Positions 16,271 to 25,627 of a DNA stretch of 37,996 nucleotides are shown piece by piece. Position numbers and translations under genes: made by a program. How positions within the stretch are numbered: position 1 is the first letter of the stretch; each line of letters starts with the position of its first letter. The notes beneath the pieces were generated by a model that saw only the letters and a program-made list of their open reading frames with translations, was not told the origin of the DNA and made no database searches. Origin of the DNA: Myxococcota bacterium (GTDB taxonomy: Bacteria > Myxococcota_A > Polyangia > JAAYKL01); NCBI GenBank assembly GCA_028278265.1, contig JANQET010000477.1, forward strand, positions 1-37,996, given 5' to 3'.

Positions 16271-17398
16271 ATGGAACATCCGATTGATGTGGGCGCGTTT
16301 TCAAAACAGGTCGCCAAGGTGTGCGGACCGGGTACACCGGCCAAACTCAAGCAGATGGCTGCCGCCGGCCTAGCGCCCTTGGGGCCGATCGATCTGGTCA
16401 ATGCATTGTACATCCTCGCCTACGACATTGATGAAGCCTTGGGAAATCAAGCGCGCCAAGCACTGCAGAAGATGCCGCAAAACATGTTGTTCAACGCCCT
16501 CGAAAAACAGGACAACGGTTCGGTACTCGACGGTCTGGCGCGAATTCTGCTGACCAATCACGAAGCAGAACAGAAAATATTGCTCAACCGCGCGTCACTC
16601 CCCGAGACCGTCATCTGGATTGCCGCTGAGACGGGGAATGAAAAGGTGCTCGAGATGATCGCCGCCAACGAGGCGAGAATGCTCGAACACCCCAAAATCA
16701 TCGAAACGCTCTATTTCAATAAAGCGACATTGATGTCCACTGCGGATCGGGCGATTGAGCTGGCCATTCGCAACCAGATCGAGCTCACCGGGATCCCCAG
16801 CTTTGCCGAGGTCAAAGCGGCGATCGAGGGAAATGCTGCGCCGGTGATGGATGAAGATCCGATTTCCGATGAGGAGTTCAAGGAGAACTTGGACAATCAA
16901 GAGTGGGAAGAGCTGGACGAAGCCCACTTGGATGCGACCCAGACCCATCGCCCGAGTCAGCCCCCATCGGTGCCCCCGTCCAAAAATGCGGAGCGCCTGC
17001 AAAAGGTGGTCACCCGGATGACACCAGCTCAAAAAATTCGCCTTGCTACACTGGGCAACTCCAATCAGCGGAGCCTGTTGATCCGGGACGCCAACAAGCT
17101 GGTGATCATGGCCTGTGTCAAATCGCCGGTGATCAACGAATCAGAGGTGATGCGCTATACCAAGTACCGCAGCTTGCCCGAGGAGGCGGTGCGCTACATC
17201 GGCAAGAAACGGGAATGGATCAAGCACTACGCGGTCAAGCTCAACCTGGTGCAGAACCCCAAAACCCCCGTCGATCTCGCCATGCGCTTTCTGCAGCATC
17301 TGCGCACCCCTGACGTGCGGGCTCTCGAGCGCGACAAGAACATCCCCCAAGCCATCGCCACTGCCGCCAAGCGCCTCCGCAACAAAAGGACGAGGTAG
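16271..17398 (+). CDS. Helical-repeat protein of unknown function
   Basis: GAAGGAG placed 6 nt before the ATG at 16271 fixes this start; the frame is open further upstream only because it runs over the previous gene. The 375-residue soluble product has no signal peptide. Residues about 20-180 are a series of amphipathic helix pairs (for example EALGNQARQALQKMPQNMLF and ETVIWIAAETGNEKVLEMIA) with the look of HEAT-like repeats. An acidic linker (about 190-240, rich in Asp, Glu, Pro, Ser) is followed by a second helical domain containing MTPAQKIRLATLGNSNQRSL and ending in a basic tail. I know similar uncharacterised proteins from Deltaproteobacteria but no function. It lies 38 bp before a THUMP RNA methyltransferase and is probably co-transcribed with it, so an RNA- or ribosome-related role is possible. 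Confidence 0.7.
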   Translation: MEHPIDVGAFSKQVAKVCGPGTPAKLKQMAAAGLAPLGPIDLVNALYILAYDIDEALGNQARQALQKMPQNMLFNALEKQDNGSVLDGLARILLTNHEAEQKILLNRASLPETVIWIAAETGNEKVLEMIAANEARMLEHPKIIETLYFNKATLMSTADRAIELAIRNQIELTGIPSFAEVKAAIEGNAAPVMDEDPISDEEFKENLDNQEWEELDEAHLDATQTHRPSQPPSVPPSKNAERLQKVVTRMTPAQKIRLATLGNSNQRSLLIRDANKLVIMACVKSPVINESEVMRYTKYRSLPEEAVRYIGKKREWIKHYAVKLNLVQNPKTPVDLAMRFLQHLRTPDVRALERDKNIPQAIATAAKRLRNKRTR

Positions 17399-17436
17399 CA
17401 GGAGATATCCGTTCGGCCAACCCAAGGAAAGTCGCG

Positions 17437-18609
17437 ATGCCGCAATCAACCTCTACAATTGATGTCCGGCCCAAAAGAACGCTGCCGCTAAAGCTCTACG
17501 CCACAACCTCTGTGGGCCTCGAAGAGGTGCTCGAGCAGGAGATCAAACGGATCGGCGGGCGGGAGGTGACCGTGGGCCGCAGGGGGGTCGCCTTTCGGGG
17601 CAACCTGGAGACGGTCTACATGGCCAATTTATGGCTGCGCACGGCTCACCGGGTGTTGCTCAATCTGGTCGAGTTCGACGCACCCGACCGAAAAGCGCTC
17701 TACGACGGCGTCCGCACGGTGCGCTGGGACGAACACCTGGGCCGGAAAGGCACCCTGGCCGCGGACGCGGTGAGCAACGATTCCGATTTGACCCACACCC
17801 GGTTCATCGCCCAGGTGATCAAGGACGGCATTGTCGACGAGTTTCGCGATCGGTACGGCACCCGCCCCAACGTGGACCGCAACAATCCGGATCTGCGCGT
17901 CAGCGCTCGACTGTTGAACAACCGCTGCGTCCTGAGCGTGGACACGTCGGGCGAGCGGCTGCACCGGCGGGGCTACCGGCCCAGTTTCGGGTTCAAGGCG
18001 CCGTTGATGGAGACCTTGGCCGCCGGCGTGGTGCTGCTCAGCGAGTTCGACGGATCAACCCCCTTTGTCGATCCGATGTGCGGTTCGGGCACCTTGCTCG
18101 TCGAGGCGGCCCTGGTCGCCCGGCAGGTGGCCCCTGGCTTGCTGGGGCGCGAGTTCGGCTTTATGCGCCATCCGTCGTATGACCGGCACTTGTGGCGACA
18201 GCTGGTCGAGCTGGCCAAGTCGCAGATGAAGAACGACGAAGAGTGTGCGATTTTCGGCTCTGATGTCGCAGATGAGTCCCTTCGCGCTGCTCGCGCTTCT
18301 GCCGCCGGCGCCGGAATGGATGATGTCATTCGGCTGAGAAAGGCGGATATTGCTGACCTCAAATCCCGCACCGAGGGGATGGTCGTGGTCAATCCCCCCT
18401 ACGGAGAACGGCTCGGGGAGATCGAGCAATTGGTCGAGCTCTATCAGACCCTGGGCCGGGTATTGAAGACCAGATGTACCGGAATGTCGGCTCACGTCCT
18501 CTCCGGATCACCATATTTGTCCCAAAAAATGGGCCTCAAGTCCGCTCGCCGCGATATAGTCTGGAACGGCGCAATCAAATGTCGGCTTTTGCACTATTCG
18601 CTATATTAA
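17437..18609 (+). CDS. THUMP-domain class I SAM-dependent RNA methyltransferase
   Basis: The 390-residue cytoplasmic enzyme has an N-terminal ferredoxin-like and THUMP RNA-binding part (about residues 14-165: LYATTSVGLEEVLEQEI at the start, then AVSNDSDLTHTRF and LLNNRCVLSVDTSGERLHRRGYR). The Rossmann methyltransferase part carries motif I as DPMCGSGTLLVEAA (about 210) and the catalytic NPPYGERLG (about 320), the pattern of N2-guanine methylation. This is the family of the N-terminal half of RlmL (m2G2445 of 23S rRNA) and of YpsC. The RlmK half is absent, so the exact target base is not certain. AAGGAAAG precedes the ATG. It likely forms an operon with the helical-repeat gene upstream. Confidence 0.88.
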   Translation: MPQSTSTIDVRPKRTLPLKLYATTSVGLEEVLEQEIKRIGGREVTVGRRGVAFRGNLETVYMANLWLRTAHRVLLNLVEFDAPDRKALYDGVRTVRWDEHLGRKGTLAADAVSNDSDLTHTRFIAQVIKDGIVDEFRDRYGTRPNVDRNNPDLRVSARLLNNRCVLSVDTSGERLHRRGYRPSFGFKAPLMETLAAGVVLLSEFDGSTPFVDPMCGSGTLLVEAALVARQVAPGLLGREFGFMRHPSYDRHLWRQLVELAKSQMKNDEECAIFGSDVADESLRAARASAAGAGMDDVIRLRKADIADLKSRTEGMVVVNPPYGERLGEIEQLVELYQTLGRVLKTRCTGMSAHVLSGSPYLSQKMGLKSARRDIVWNGAIKCRLLHYSLY

Positions 18610-18746
18610 AAAAAAGAGTGAACGACCGATAGAGTAAACATAGGGGAAGAGAAAAAGCGTTTGAGAAACGTGCAAAATCCGATTCAATTGCGAAAAACCT
18701 GGATTTTCGGCTATTGTGTAGGTGACGACAGAGGCTTGTTGCAACG
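18610..18746 (+). promoter_or_regulatory. Spacer with weak promoter and hairpin before the NtrC-type gene
   Basis: This 137-bp AT-rich gap contains an inverted repeat CGAAAA (18691-18696) and TTTTCG (18704-18709) with a 7-nt loop. Around it lie a TTGCGA and a TATTGT separated by 18 nt, a weak sigma-70-like pair. I see no -24/-12 sigma-54 site, so self-activation of the regulator is not indicated here. Confidence 0.25.
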
Positions 18747-20198
<1,452 letters not shown>

Positions 20199-20250
20199 AC
20201 TATGGCGATCGTGGCGAATGCATCAAGCTGACCAACACACCAATTGGCCT

Positions 20251-20281
20251 CTTTTTTTTTTTCTCGGCTCAAAAATAGTAC
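20251..20281 (+). terminator. Possible terminator: T-run after the NtrC-type gene
   Basis: A run of about eleven T residues near 20254-20264 follows a small palindrome CCAATTGG. The stem is too short for a convincing intrinsic terminator, but the T-run is the only one of this length on this strand. Nothing else stands out in the 163-bp gap except the leader ORF. Confidence 0.25.
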
Positions 20282-20326
20282 CATATTCTATATGCAGACG
20301 AGAACGTGTATAAGGAGACTTAATCG

Positions 20327-20362
20327 GTGATGATGAAACTTGAATCCGCCGGAGGGCATTGA
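20327..20362 (+). CDS. Eleven-codon leader ORF coupled to the diguanylate cyclase
   Basis: AAGGAG at 20312-20317 is spaced 9 nt from a GTG at 20327 (12 nt from the ATG at 20330). The frame reads MMMKLESAGGH and ends in TGA at 20360-20362. The last base of that stop is the first base of the ATG of the diguanylate cyclase. The cyclase has its own GGAGGG inside the leader ORF. The arrangement is what translational coupling or a leader-peptide control would look like. There is no proof of translation, and it may be chance. Confidence 0.35.
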   Translation: MMMKLESAGGH

Positions 20363-21294
20363 TGCCGAGTAACCCACATAAATCGCTTGAAAGAACGATC
20401 CAAATCGACCGGTCGACGATCGCTGAACAAATGCGCAATGAAAAGCAGAAGAAGGCCTGCTTCATCGTCATCGGCGGACTCGATGTGGGAAGCGTGATTG
20501 GGCTCGATGAACCGGTGGTCACCATGGGACGGGACGTGGACTGCAAGGTGGTGCTCAAGGACGACGGTGTGTCCCGGTTCCACGCCGAGGTTCGCCGGGA
20601 AGGCCCCGACAAGGTGATCATCAAAGACCTGGGGAGCACCAATGGCACCTTTGTCGCCGGTGAACGTATCGATCAGGCGGCGCTGACCGACGGAACCAAG
20701 GTGCTGATCGGTCGACGAACCATCCTCAAATTCGTTTTTCAGGACGAGCTGGAGCACTCTTACCAGCAGCAGATGTACGAGTCCTCCACCCGGGATGGAC
20801 TGACCGGCATCTACAACCGCAAGTACTTTGCACAGAAGCTGCTGACCGACCTCTCCTTTGCCCGCCGCCATCAAATCTTCTGTACATTGGCGATGTTTGA
20901 TATCGACCACTTCAAGAAGGTCAATGACACCTATGGGCACCGGGCCGGGGACAAGGTGCTGATCGGCGTTACCGAGGCGGTCAACAAAATGATCCGCACC
21001 GAGGATGTGCTGGCGCGTTACGGCGGTGAGGAGTTTGCGGTCATCGCTCAGGGGACCGATTTCAAAGGGGGCGCAGCGCTCGGAGAGCGCATTCGCGAAT
21101 GCGTGGCCCAGCAAAAGGTAAATATCGCCAAAGGGGGCGAGTTGATCCTTCAAGTCACCGTGAGCGTCGGCGTGGCCACGATCAGCCCGACCAAGGAGAT
21201 CGAACCCTCGGCAGTCGTCTCCGCAGCCGACGCCAATCTCTATCAAGCCAAGAACAAAGGGCGTAATCGAGTCGTAGCCACCCTCGTCAAGTGA
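20362..21294 (+). CDS. FHA-domain diguanylate cyclase (FHA-GGDEF)
   Basis: The 310-residue cytoplasmic protein starts at the ATG at 20362, served by GGAGGG 5 nt upstream. A Thr-containing N-terminal segment (SLERTIQIDRSTIAEQM) leads to an FHA domain (about 35-125) with the phosphothreonine-binding elements MGRD, VSRFHAEV and LGSTNGTFV. The GGDEF domain (about 140-310) has DGLTGIYNRKYF, DIDHFKKVNDTYGH and the active-site motif GGEEF. RTED sits five residues before GGEEF, the position of the inhibitory c-di-GMP site. It should therefore make c-di-GMP from two GTP, be product-inhibited, and be recruited or controlled through a phosphothreonine partner, presumably a target of a Ser/Thr kinase such as the one at 27816-29906. 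The bactofilin gene follows 30 bp later. Confidence 0.9.
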   Translation: MPSNPHKSLERTIQIDRSTIAEQMRNEKQKKACFIVIGGLDVGSVIGLDEPVVTMGRDVDCKVVLKDDGVSRFHAEVRREGPDKVIIKDLGSTNGTFVAGERIDQAALTDGTKVLIGRRTILKFVFQDELEHSYQQQMYESSTRDGLTGIYNRKYFAQKLLTDLSFARRHQIFCTLAMFDIDHFKKVNDTYGHRAGDKVLIGVTEAVNKMIRTEDVLARYGGEEFAVIAQGTDFKGGAALGERIRECVAQQKVNIAKGGELILQVTVSVGVATISPTKEIEPSAVVSAADANLYQAKNKGRNRVVATLVK

Positions 21295-21324
21295 GTATCG
21301 AGCGTCATTCCCAAGGAGCAGACA

Positions 21325-21726
21325 ATGGCCGATGAACAACAGGAGACCGGCTCACTATTGGGTCGAGGAAGTGAATTTCAGGGAAAGCTCACCTTTTTCG
21401 GAACCGTGCGCATCGAGGGGGCGTTCGAAGGGGATATTTTCTCGGATGACACATTGGTGGTGGTTCCCGGCGGCCATGTGCGGGGGACTGTCAACGTGGG
21501 AACCCTAATCGTCACCGGTGGCCGTGTCGAGGCCACTGTGAATGCCAAGTCAGCAGTCGAGCTCCACCCACCGGGACAGCTGAACGGGGAGGTCACCACC
21601 CCCTCCCTGCAAATAGAGCGGGGCGCTGTCTTCCTGGGCAACTGCACCATGCCCGAAAAAAAATCCAAGGAGGACTCGACCTCCGACTCCCCCACAGCTG
21701 AACGGAGCGATCCGACCGACGAATAG
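21325..21726 (+). CDS. Bactofilin (polymer-forming cytoskeletal protein)
   Basis: The 133-residue product has a short polar N-terminus, the typical entry GRGSEFQGKLTFFGTVRIEG and then about 95 residues of regularly spaced hydrophobic and glycine positions, which form the right-handed beta-helix of bactofilins. A charged disordered tail (KKSKEDSTSDS and onward) ends it. Bactofilins polymerise without nucleotide and place envelope enzymes or motility and chromosome factors at defined sites. AAGGAG is 6 nt before the ATG. It follows the FHA-GGDEF gene by 30 bp and is likely in one operon with it, suggesting that c-di-GMP signalling and cell-envelope organisation are linked. Its stop is only 3 nt from the stop of the opposing sensor kinase gene. 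Confidence 0.9.
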   Translation: MADEQQETGSLLGRGSEFQGKLTFFGTVRIEGAFEGDIFSDDTLVVVPGGHVRGTVNVGTLIVTGGRVEATVNAKSAVELHPPGQLNGEVTTPSLQIERGAVFLGNCTMPEKKSKEDSTSDSPTAERSDPTDE

Positions 21727-21729
21727 TCC

Positions 21730-24700
21730 TCAGTTTTGCGCGTCGGCGCTGACGGGGAAGGCCAAGATGAAGGTCGCACCCGAATCCACTCCCGAGCTCT
21801 CCGCCCACATCTTGCCCTTCATCTCGGACATGGAATTGGCACAGTTGTGCAGACTGACCCCCTGCCGATTGGGTTTGGTGGTGAAGCCGTAATTGAAAAC
21901 CGAGACCAGGTGTTCCCGGGGGATGCCGCAGCCGGTGTCGGAAATCCGCAATGACACTGTCCCGTTCTCCTGTCCCAGGACAAACTTCATTACTCGCTCG
22001 TCAGAAGCTGTTTGTTCCATCGCCTCCTGGGCATTGATAATCACGTTGTTGAGAATCTGCATCAGCTTCATCCGCTGGAGGGGTACCTTGGTGCTGGTAA
22101 AGAACTCGCGATGGATCACGATTCGGTTGCGCCGGATCGACTCTGAGTTCATAATCAACGCGTCTTCGACTAACCGTTCCAAGGAGATCACTTCGACAAA
22201 GAAATTGGACTTGTCGACGTAATCCCGCTGGGCGTTGATGATCTCCGAGATGGCGTGTATTTTCTCGGCCTGACGGTCGATGCTTTCCTTGGCTTTGTGC
22301 TGCTCTTCCAACAGGGTCTCCTCGATGCTGATGTAGAAATCCAACAGCATCTTGCCCTTGGGATCCTTGCAGATGAACTGCTCCAGATTGTCCTCGTTGT
22401 CCCGCAGCAGCTGATTGGCCATTTTGAGATTGTTGGCCACCGAACGGTCGAGAATGTGTTTCAAAACCGTGTTGGTGGTCACCACACTGGAGAGGATGTT
22501 GCCCACGTTGTGGATCGTACTGATCGCCACGTCGGCCATCCCCGCCTTGTGGGCGTGCTCCAGGGCGTGGCGTTGCACGGTTTTCAGCTCGGTGATATCC
22601 GAATCGATCGCGATCAGGCGGTAGAGCTCCCCCTGATCGTCGAGCATCGGGGTGATCGTGCGCTGGGTGTAGACCAGCCCCCCGTCATGCAGCTGAATCG
22701 AAGACTCGTAGGTGACCGTCTTTTTTTCGCGAATACAAGCCTCGATCGCCTGTTCCACCTCCGGGCTGGAGCAGGCATCGATCAGATTGGCCCCCTTGTT
22801 CCCGGTGAACTCCTCCAGGGTCATTTTGTACATCCGGGTGAACCCCTCGTTGACCCATTCCACATTGCCTGCGGCGTCCATGATAATCACCGCGTTGGCC
22901 GTCTTGCTGGCCACCATCGACAATTTCTCGAGCTCCAGGTTGGTCTGCTCCAACTCCTCGGCCTGTCGGACCACCTCCCGGGTGCGTTCGACGACCTTTT
23001 GCTCCAGGTTTTTTTTCTGGGTTTCGATGTTGCGAAATCGCGCCCGATACCAGCCGAAGGCGGCCAGGGTGGCCCCCAGGATGGTCAGCAGGCGAAACCA
23101 CCAGGTTTGCCAAAAAGGCGGCACGATGGTGATTCTGAGGGCCAGCCCCTGGTGGTTCCACACCCCGGTGCTGCTGGCCGCTTTGACTCGAAAGATGTAC
23201 TTCCCCGGCGGGAGATTGTTATAGGTTCGATAGCGCCGGGAGGCCTCGGTGTAGTTCCACTCCTTGTCGAGCCCCTCCATGATGAACGCGTACCTGTTTG
23301 ATTTGGGCATGGCGTAGTGCAGCGCGGCGAATTCAAAGGAGAAGACGTTGTCCAGATAGGAGAGCACCAGCTCGTTCGTGTCCAACACGGAGTTGTGCAA
23401 CAGGACGTGACCCGCCTCGCTCTTACCCCCCACGGGAATCGATCGGTTGAACACCTTGAAATCGGTCAGCACGACCGCCGGCGGGTGCTTGTTGTCCTCG
23501 ATGTCGTCCGGGTGGAAGACATTGAATCCATTCACCCCACCGAAGAACATCTCCTGACGGCTGTTCTTGAAGCAGACCGTGCCGTTGAACTCGTTGCTCT
23601 GCAGCCCGTCCCGTTGGGTGTAGGTGATCAGAGAATGGGTTCGCAAATTGAATTTGGTCAGTCCCCCGAGGTGGCTGATCCACAGATTTCGGCGATGGTC
23701 TTCGAGGATACAATTGATAATCCCGGCGGGAAACTCATCTTCGGACGTGTATTGCTTGAACGTTTCGGTCCGCCGATCGAACCGGTTGAGGCCGCTGGCT
23801 CCGGTCCCGATCCACAGGTACCCCATGCTGTCCTCGAAGATTTCGCTGATAAAATTGCCGTTGATGCTGTTGGGTTCGTTGGGATCGGCCAAATACCGGG
23901 TGAAGACCCCTGTTTGGGGATCGAGCCGGTTGAGCCCGCCGCCGAAGGTCCCCAACCAGATGATGCCCTCCTGGTCGATATAGATGCTGTACACCTCGTT
24001 GTAACTGAGGCTGTTGGGGTTATCGGGCTCGTTCCTGTAACTGGTAAATCGGGTACGGCTGACGTCGAGCTTGGTCACTCCCCCCCTGACCGTGCCGATC
24101 CACAAATTGCCCTGCTGATCTTCGTCGATACAGCGGATGCCGTTGTGGCTCAGGCTCTGGGGATTGTAGGGATCGTGTTGATAGTGGGTAAATACGCCGC
24201 TCTCCCGATTGTAACGATACAATCCGCCGCCCAGCGTGCCGAACCACATCGTCCCGGTGTGATCCTGAAACATCGCCCGCACGATGTTATGGCCCACTGT
24301 TCGCGGATCATTTCTCCGGACCGGGTAGTGATGAAAGTCATTGGTGCCCCGTTCGAACTTGCTCAACCCGCCACCCCAGGTGCCGATCCAAATCGTACCC
24401 GTATTATCTTCGTAAATCTGAACAACCACGTTCTCGTTGAGGCTGGCCGGATCCTGCGGATCCTGTCGGAACAGCAGAAACTGATTGGTCTTGCGGTTGA
24501 GCTTGTTGACCCCTTCGGATCGGGTGCCGAACCACATCACCCCGAAGCGATCCTCGTAGATGGATCGAATCACGTTCGAGCTCAGGGTGTCGGGCTTTCC
24601 CGAAACACTGCGAAACACGTCGAAGCGCCCGGTCGCCGGCTCCAACCGGCTAACGCCCCCGTCCTGCGTGCCGAACCAAATGATGCCCGACGAATCCTTG

Positions 24701-25542
24701 AACACCACATTGATATTGTTGTCACCGAGACTGTTGGCCGATTGAGGATCGTGGTGAAAATGCGCAAAGCGTTTCCCCTTGACGTCGAACCGGTTGGCCC
24801 CGTTTCGCGTGCCCAGCCAGAGCACCCCGGGTTTCTCCTCACAGATGGATTGAACCGCATTGTCGCTCAGGCTGTTCAGGTTCAGCGGATCGTGGCCATA
24901 CCGCGTGAACTGCCGGGTCTTGCGATCAAACCGGTTGATACCGTTGGCCGTCCCAACCCAGAGCACCCCGCCGGCGTCCTCGAAAATGGACAACACCGTA
25001 TTGGAGCTGATCGACGTATCCTGTTTGGGATCGTGGCGATATCGGATGAAACTGTCGGCGACCTCGTCATACCGATTGAGCCCCGCCTGATCGGTCCCCA
25101 CCCACAGGGTGTTTTGCCGATCCCGATAGACCACCCGCACGTAATCGTCGCTCAGGGAGGCGGGATCCTCGGGGTCGTGGGCGTAGAGCTTGAACCGATC
25201 GGTCTTCAAATCGAGTCGGTTCAAGCCCTGCCGGGTGCCGATCCAGAGCACCCGATCGGGTTCTTCACACATCGACTCCACGAAACTGTTGCTGAGGCAT
25301 CCCCTCCGTGTGGGACAGACGTTGTAGACCTTGAATGTGTAGCCGTCGTAGCGATTCAATCCCCCTTCACCGCCGAACCACATGAACCCCTTGCTGTCCT
25401 GAAAGATGCTGAAAATCGAGTTCTGGGACAGGCCGTCGTCTACTGTAATGCGCTCGAAATGGACATTGACACCCTTGGGATAGGCGTCTCCAATCGAGGA
25501 ACCGGTCAGCGCCGCAGCGGCGAATATGGACAAAAACCACAT
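21730..25542 (-). CDS. Two-propeller sensor histidine kinase (Reg_prop/Y_Y_Y/PAS/HATPase)
   Basis: The 1270-residue inner-membrane sensor has a short signal peptide, then 14 beta-propeller repeats with the LWIGT-type signature (about 25-680), enough for two seven-bladed propellers. A Y_Y_Y domain (about 725-800, with LPPGKYIFRVKA), one membrane helix (about 812-832), a coiled coil, and a PAS domain (about 885-1000) follow. The dimerisation domain has His1011 in STIHNVGNILSS, the likely phosphorylation site, and the ATPase domain has NNVIINAQEAM and DTGCGIP. The periplasmic half should sense a polymer or small ligand. No receiver or HTH is fused, unlike Bacteroidota hybrid systems of this design. 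The second glycine box reads GVSLHNCANSMSEM and lacks the usual GxGLG, so the ATP lid is atypical. No Shine-Dalgarno precedes the ATG, but no other in-frame start exists. Confidence 0.88.
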   Translation of the reverse strand: MWFLSIFAAAALTGSSIGDAYPKGVNVHFERITVDDGLSQNSIFSIFQDSKGFMWFGGEGGLNRYDGYTFKVYNVCPTRRGCLSNSFVESMCEEPDRVLWIGTRQGLNRLDLKTDRFKLYAHDPEDPASLSDDYVRVVYRDRQNTLWVGTDQAGLNRYDEVADSFIRYRHDPKQDTSISSNTVLSIFEDAGGVLWVGTANGINRFDRKTRQFTRYGHDPLNLNSLSDNAVQSICEEKPGVLWLGTRNGANRFDVKGKRFAHFHHDPQSANSLGDNNINVVFKDSSGIIWFGTQDGGVSRLEPATGRFDVFRSVSGKPDTLSSNVIRSIYEDRFGVMWFGTRSEGVNKLNRKTNQFLLFRQDPQDPASLNENVVVQIYEDNTGTIWIGTWGGGLSKFERGTNDFHHYPVRRNDPRTVGHNIVRAMFQDHTGTMWFGTLGGGLYRYNRESGVFTHYQHDPYNPQSLSHNGIRCIDEDQQGNLWIGTVRGGVTKLDVSRTRFTSYRNEPDNPNSLSYNEVYSIYIDQEGIIWLGTFGGGLNRLDPQTGVFTRYLADPNEPNSINGNFISEIFEDSMGYLWIGTGASGLNRFDRRTETFKQYTSEDEFPAGIINCILEDHRRNLWISHLGGLTKFNLRTHSLITYTQRDGLQSNEFNGTVCFKNSRQEMFFGGVNGFNVFHPDDIEDNKHPPAVVLTDFKVFNRSIPVGGKSEAGHVLLHNSVLDTNELVLSYLDNVFSFEFAALHYAMPKSNRYAFIMEGLDKEWNYTEASRRYRTYNNLPPGKYIFRVKAASSTGVWNHQGLALRITIVPPFWQTWWFRLLTILGATLAAFGWYRARFRNIETQKKNLEQKVVERTREVVRQAEELEQTNLELEKLSMVASKTANAVIIMDAAGNVEWVNEGFTRMYKMTLEEFTGNKGANLIDACSSPEVEQAIEACIREKKTVTYESSIQLHDGGLVYTQRTITPMLDDQGELYRLIAIDSDITELKTVQRHALEHAHKAGMADVAISTIHNVGNILSSVVTTNTVLKHILDRSVANNLKMANQLLRDNEDNLEQFICKDPKGKMLLDFYISIEETLLEEQHKAKESIDRQAEKIHAISEIINAQRDYVDKSNFFVEVISLERLVEDALIMNSESIRRNRIVIHREFFTSTKVPLQRMKLMQILNNVIINAQEAMEQTASDERVMKFVLGQENGTVSLRISDTGCGIPREHLVSVFNYGFTTKPNRQGVSLHNCANSMSEMKGKMWAESSGVDSGATFILAFPVSADAQN

Positions 25543-25627
25543 TTTTAGTTCGTGTTTAGTTGCATCAATTTTGAATCGATTAGCTAAGCATACTTATTTT
25601 TGGTTGAATTAGCCACATCGATCACCA

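Noticed and set aside
23317-25548. A 743-codon plus-strand frame opposite the sensor kinase
   Set aside because: It mirrors the 14 propeller repeats and has no signal or motif of its own; the minus-strand frame has a full domain series.
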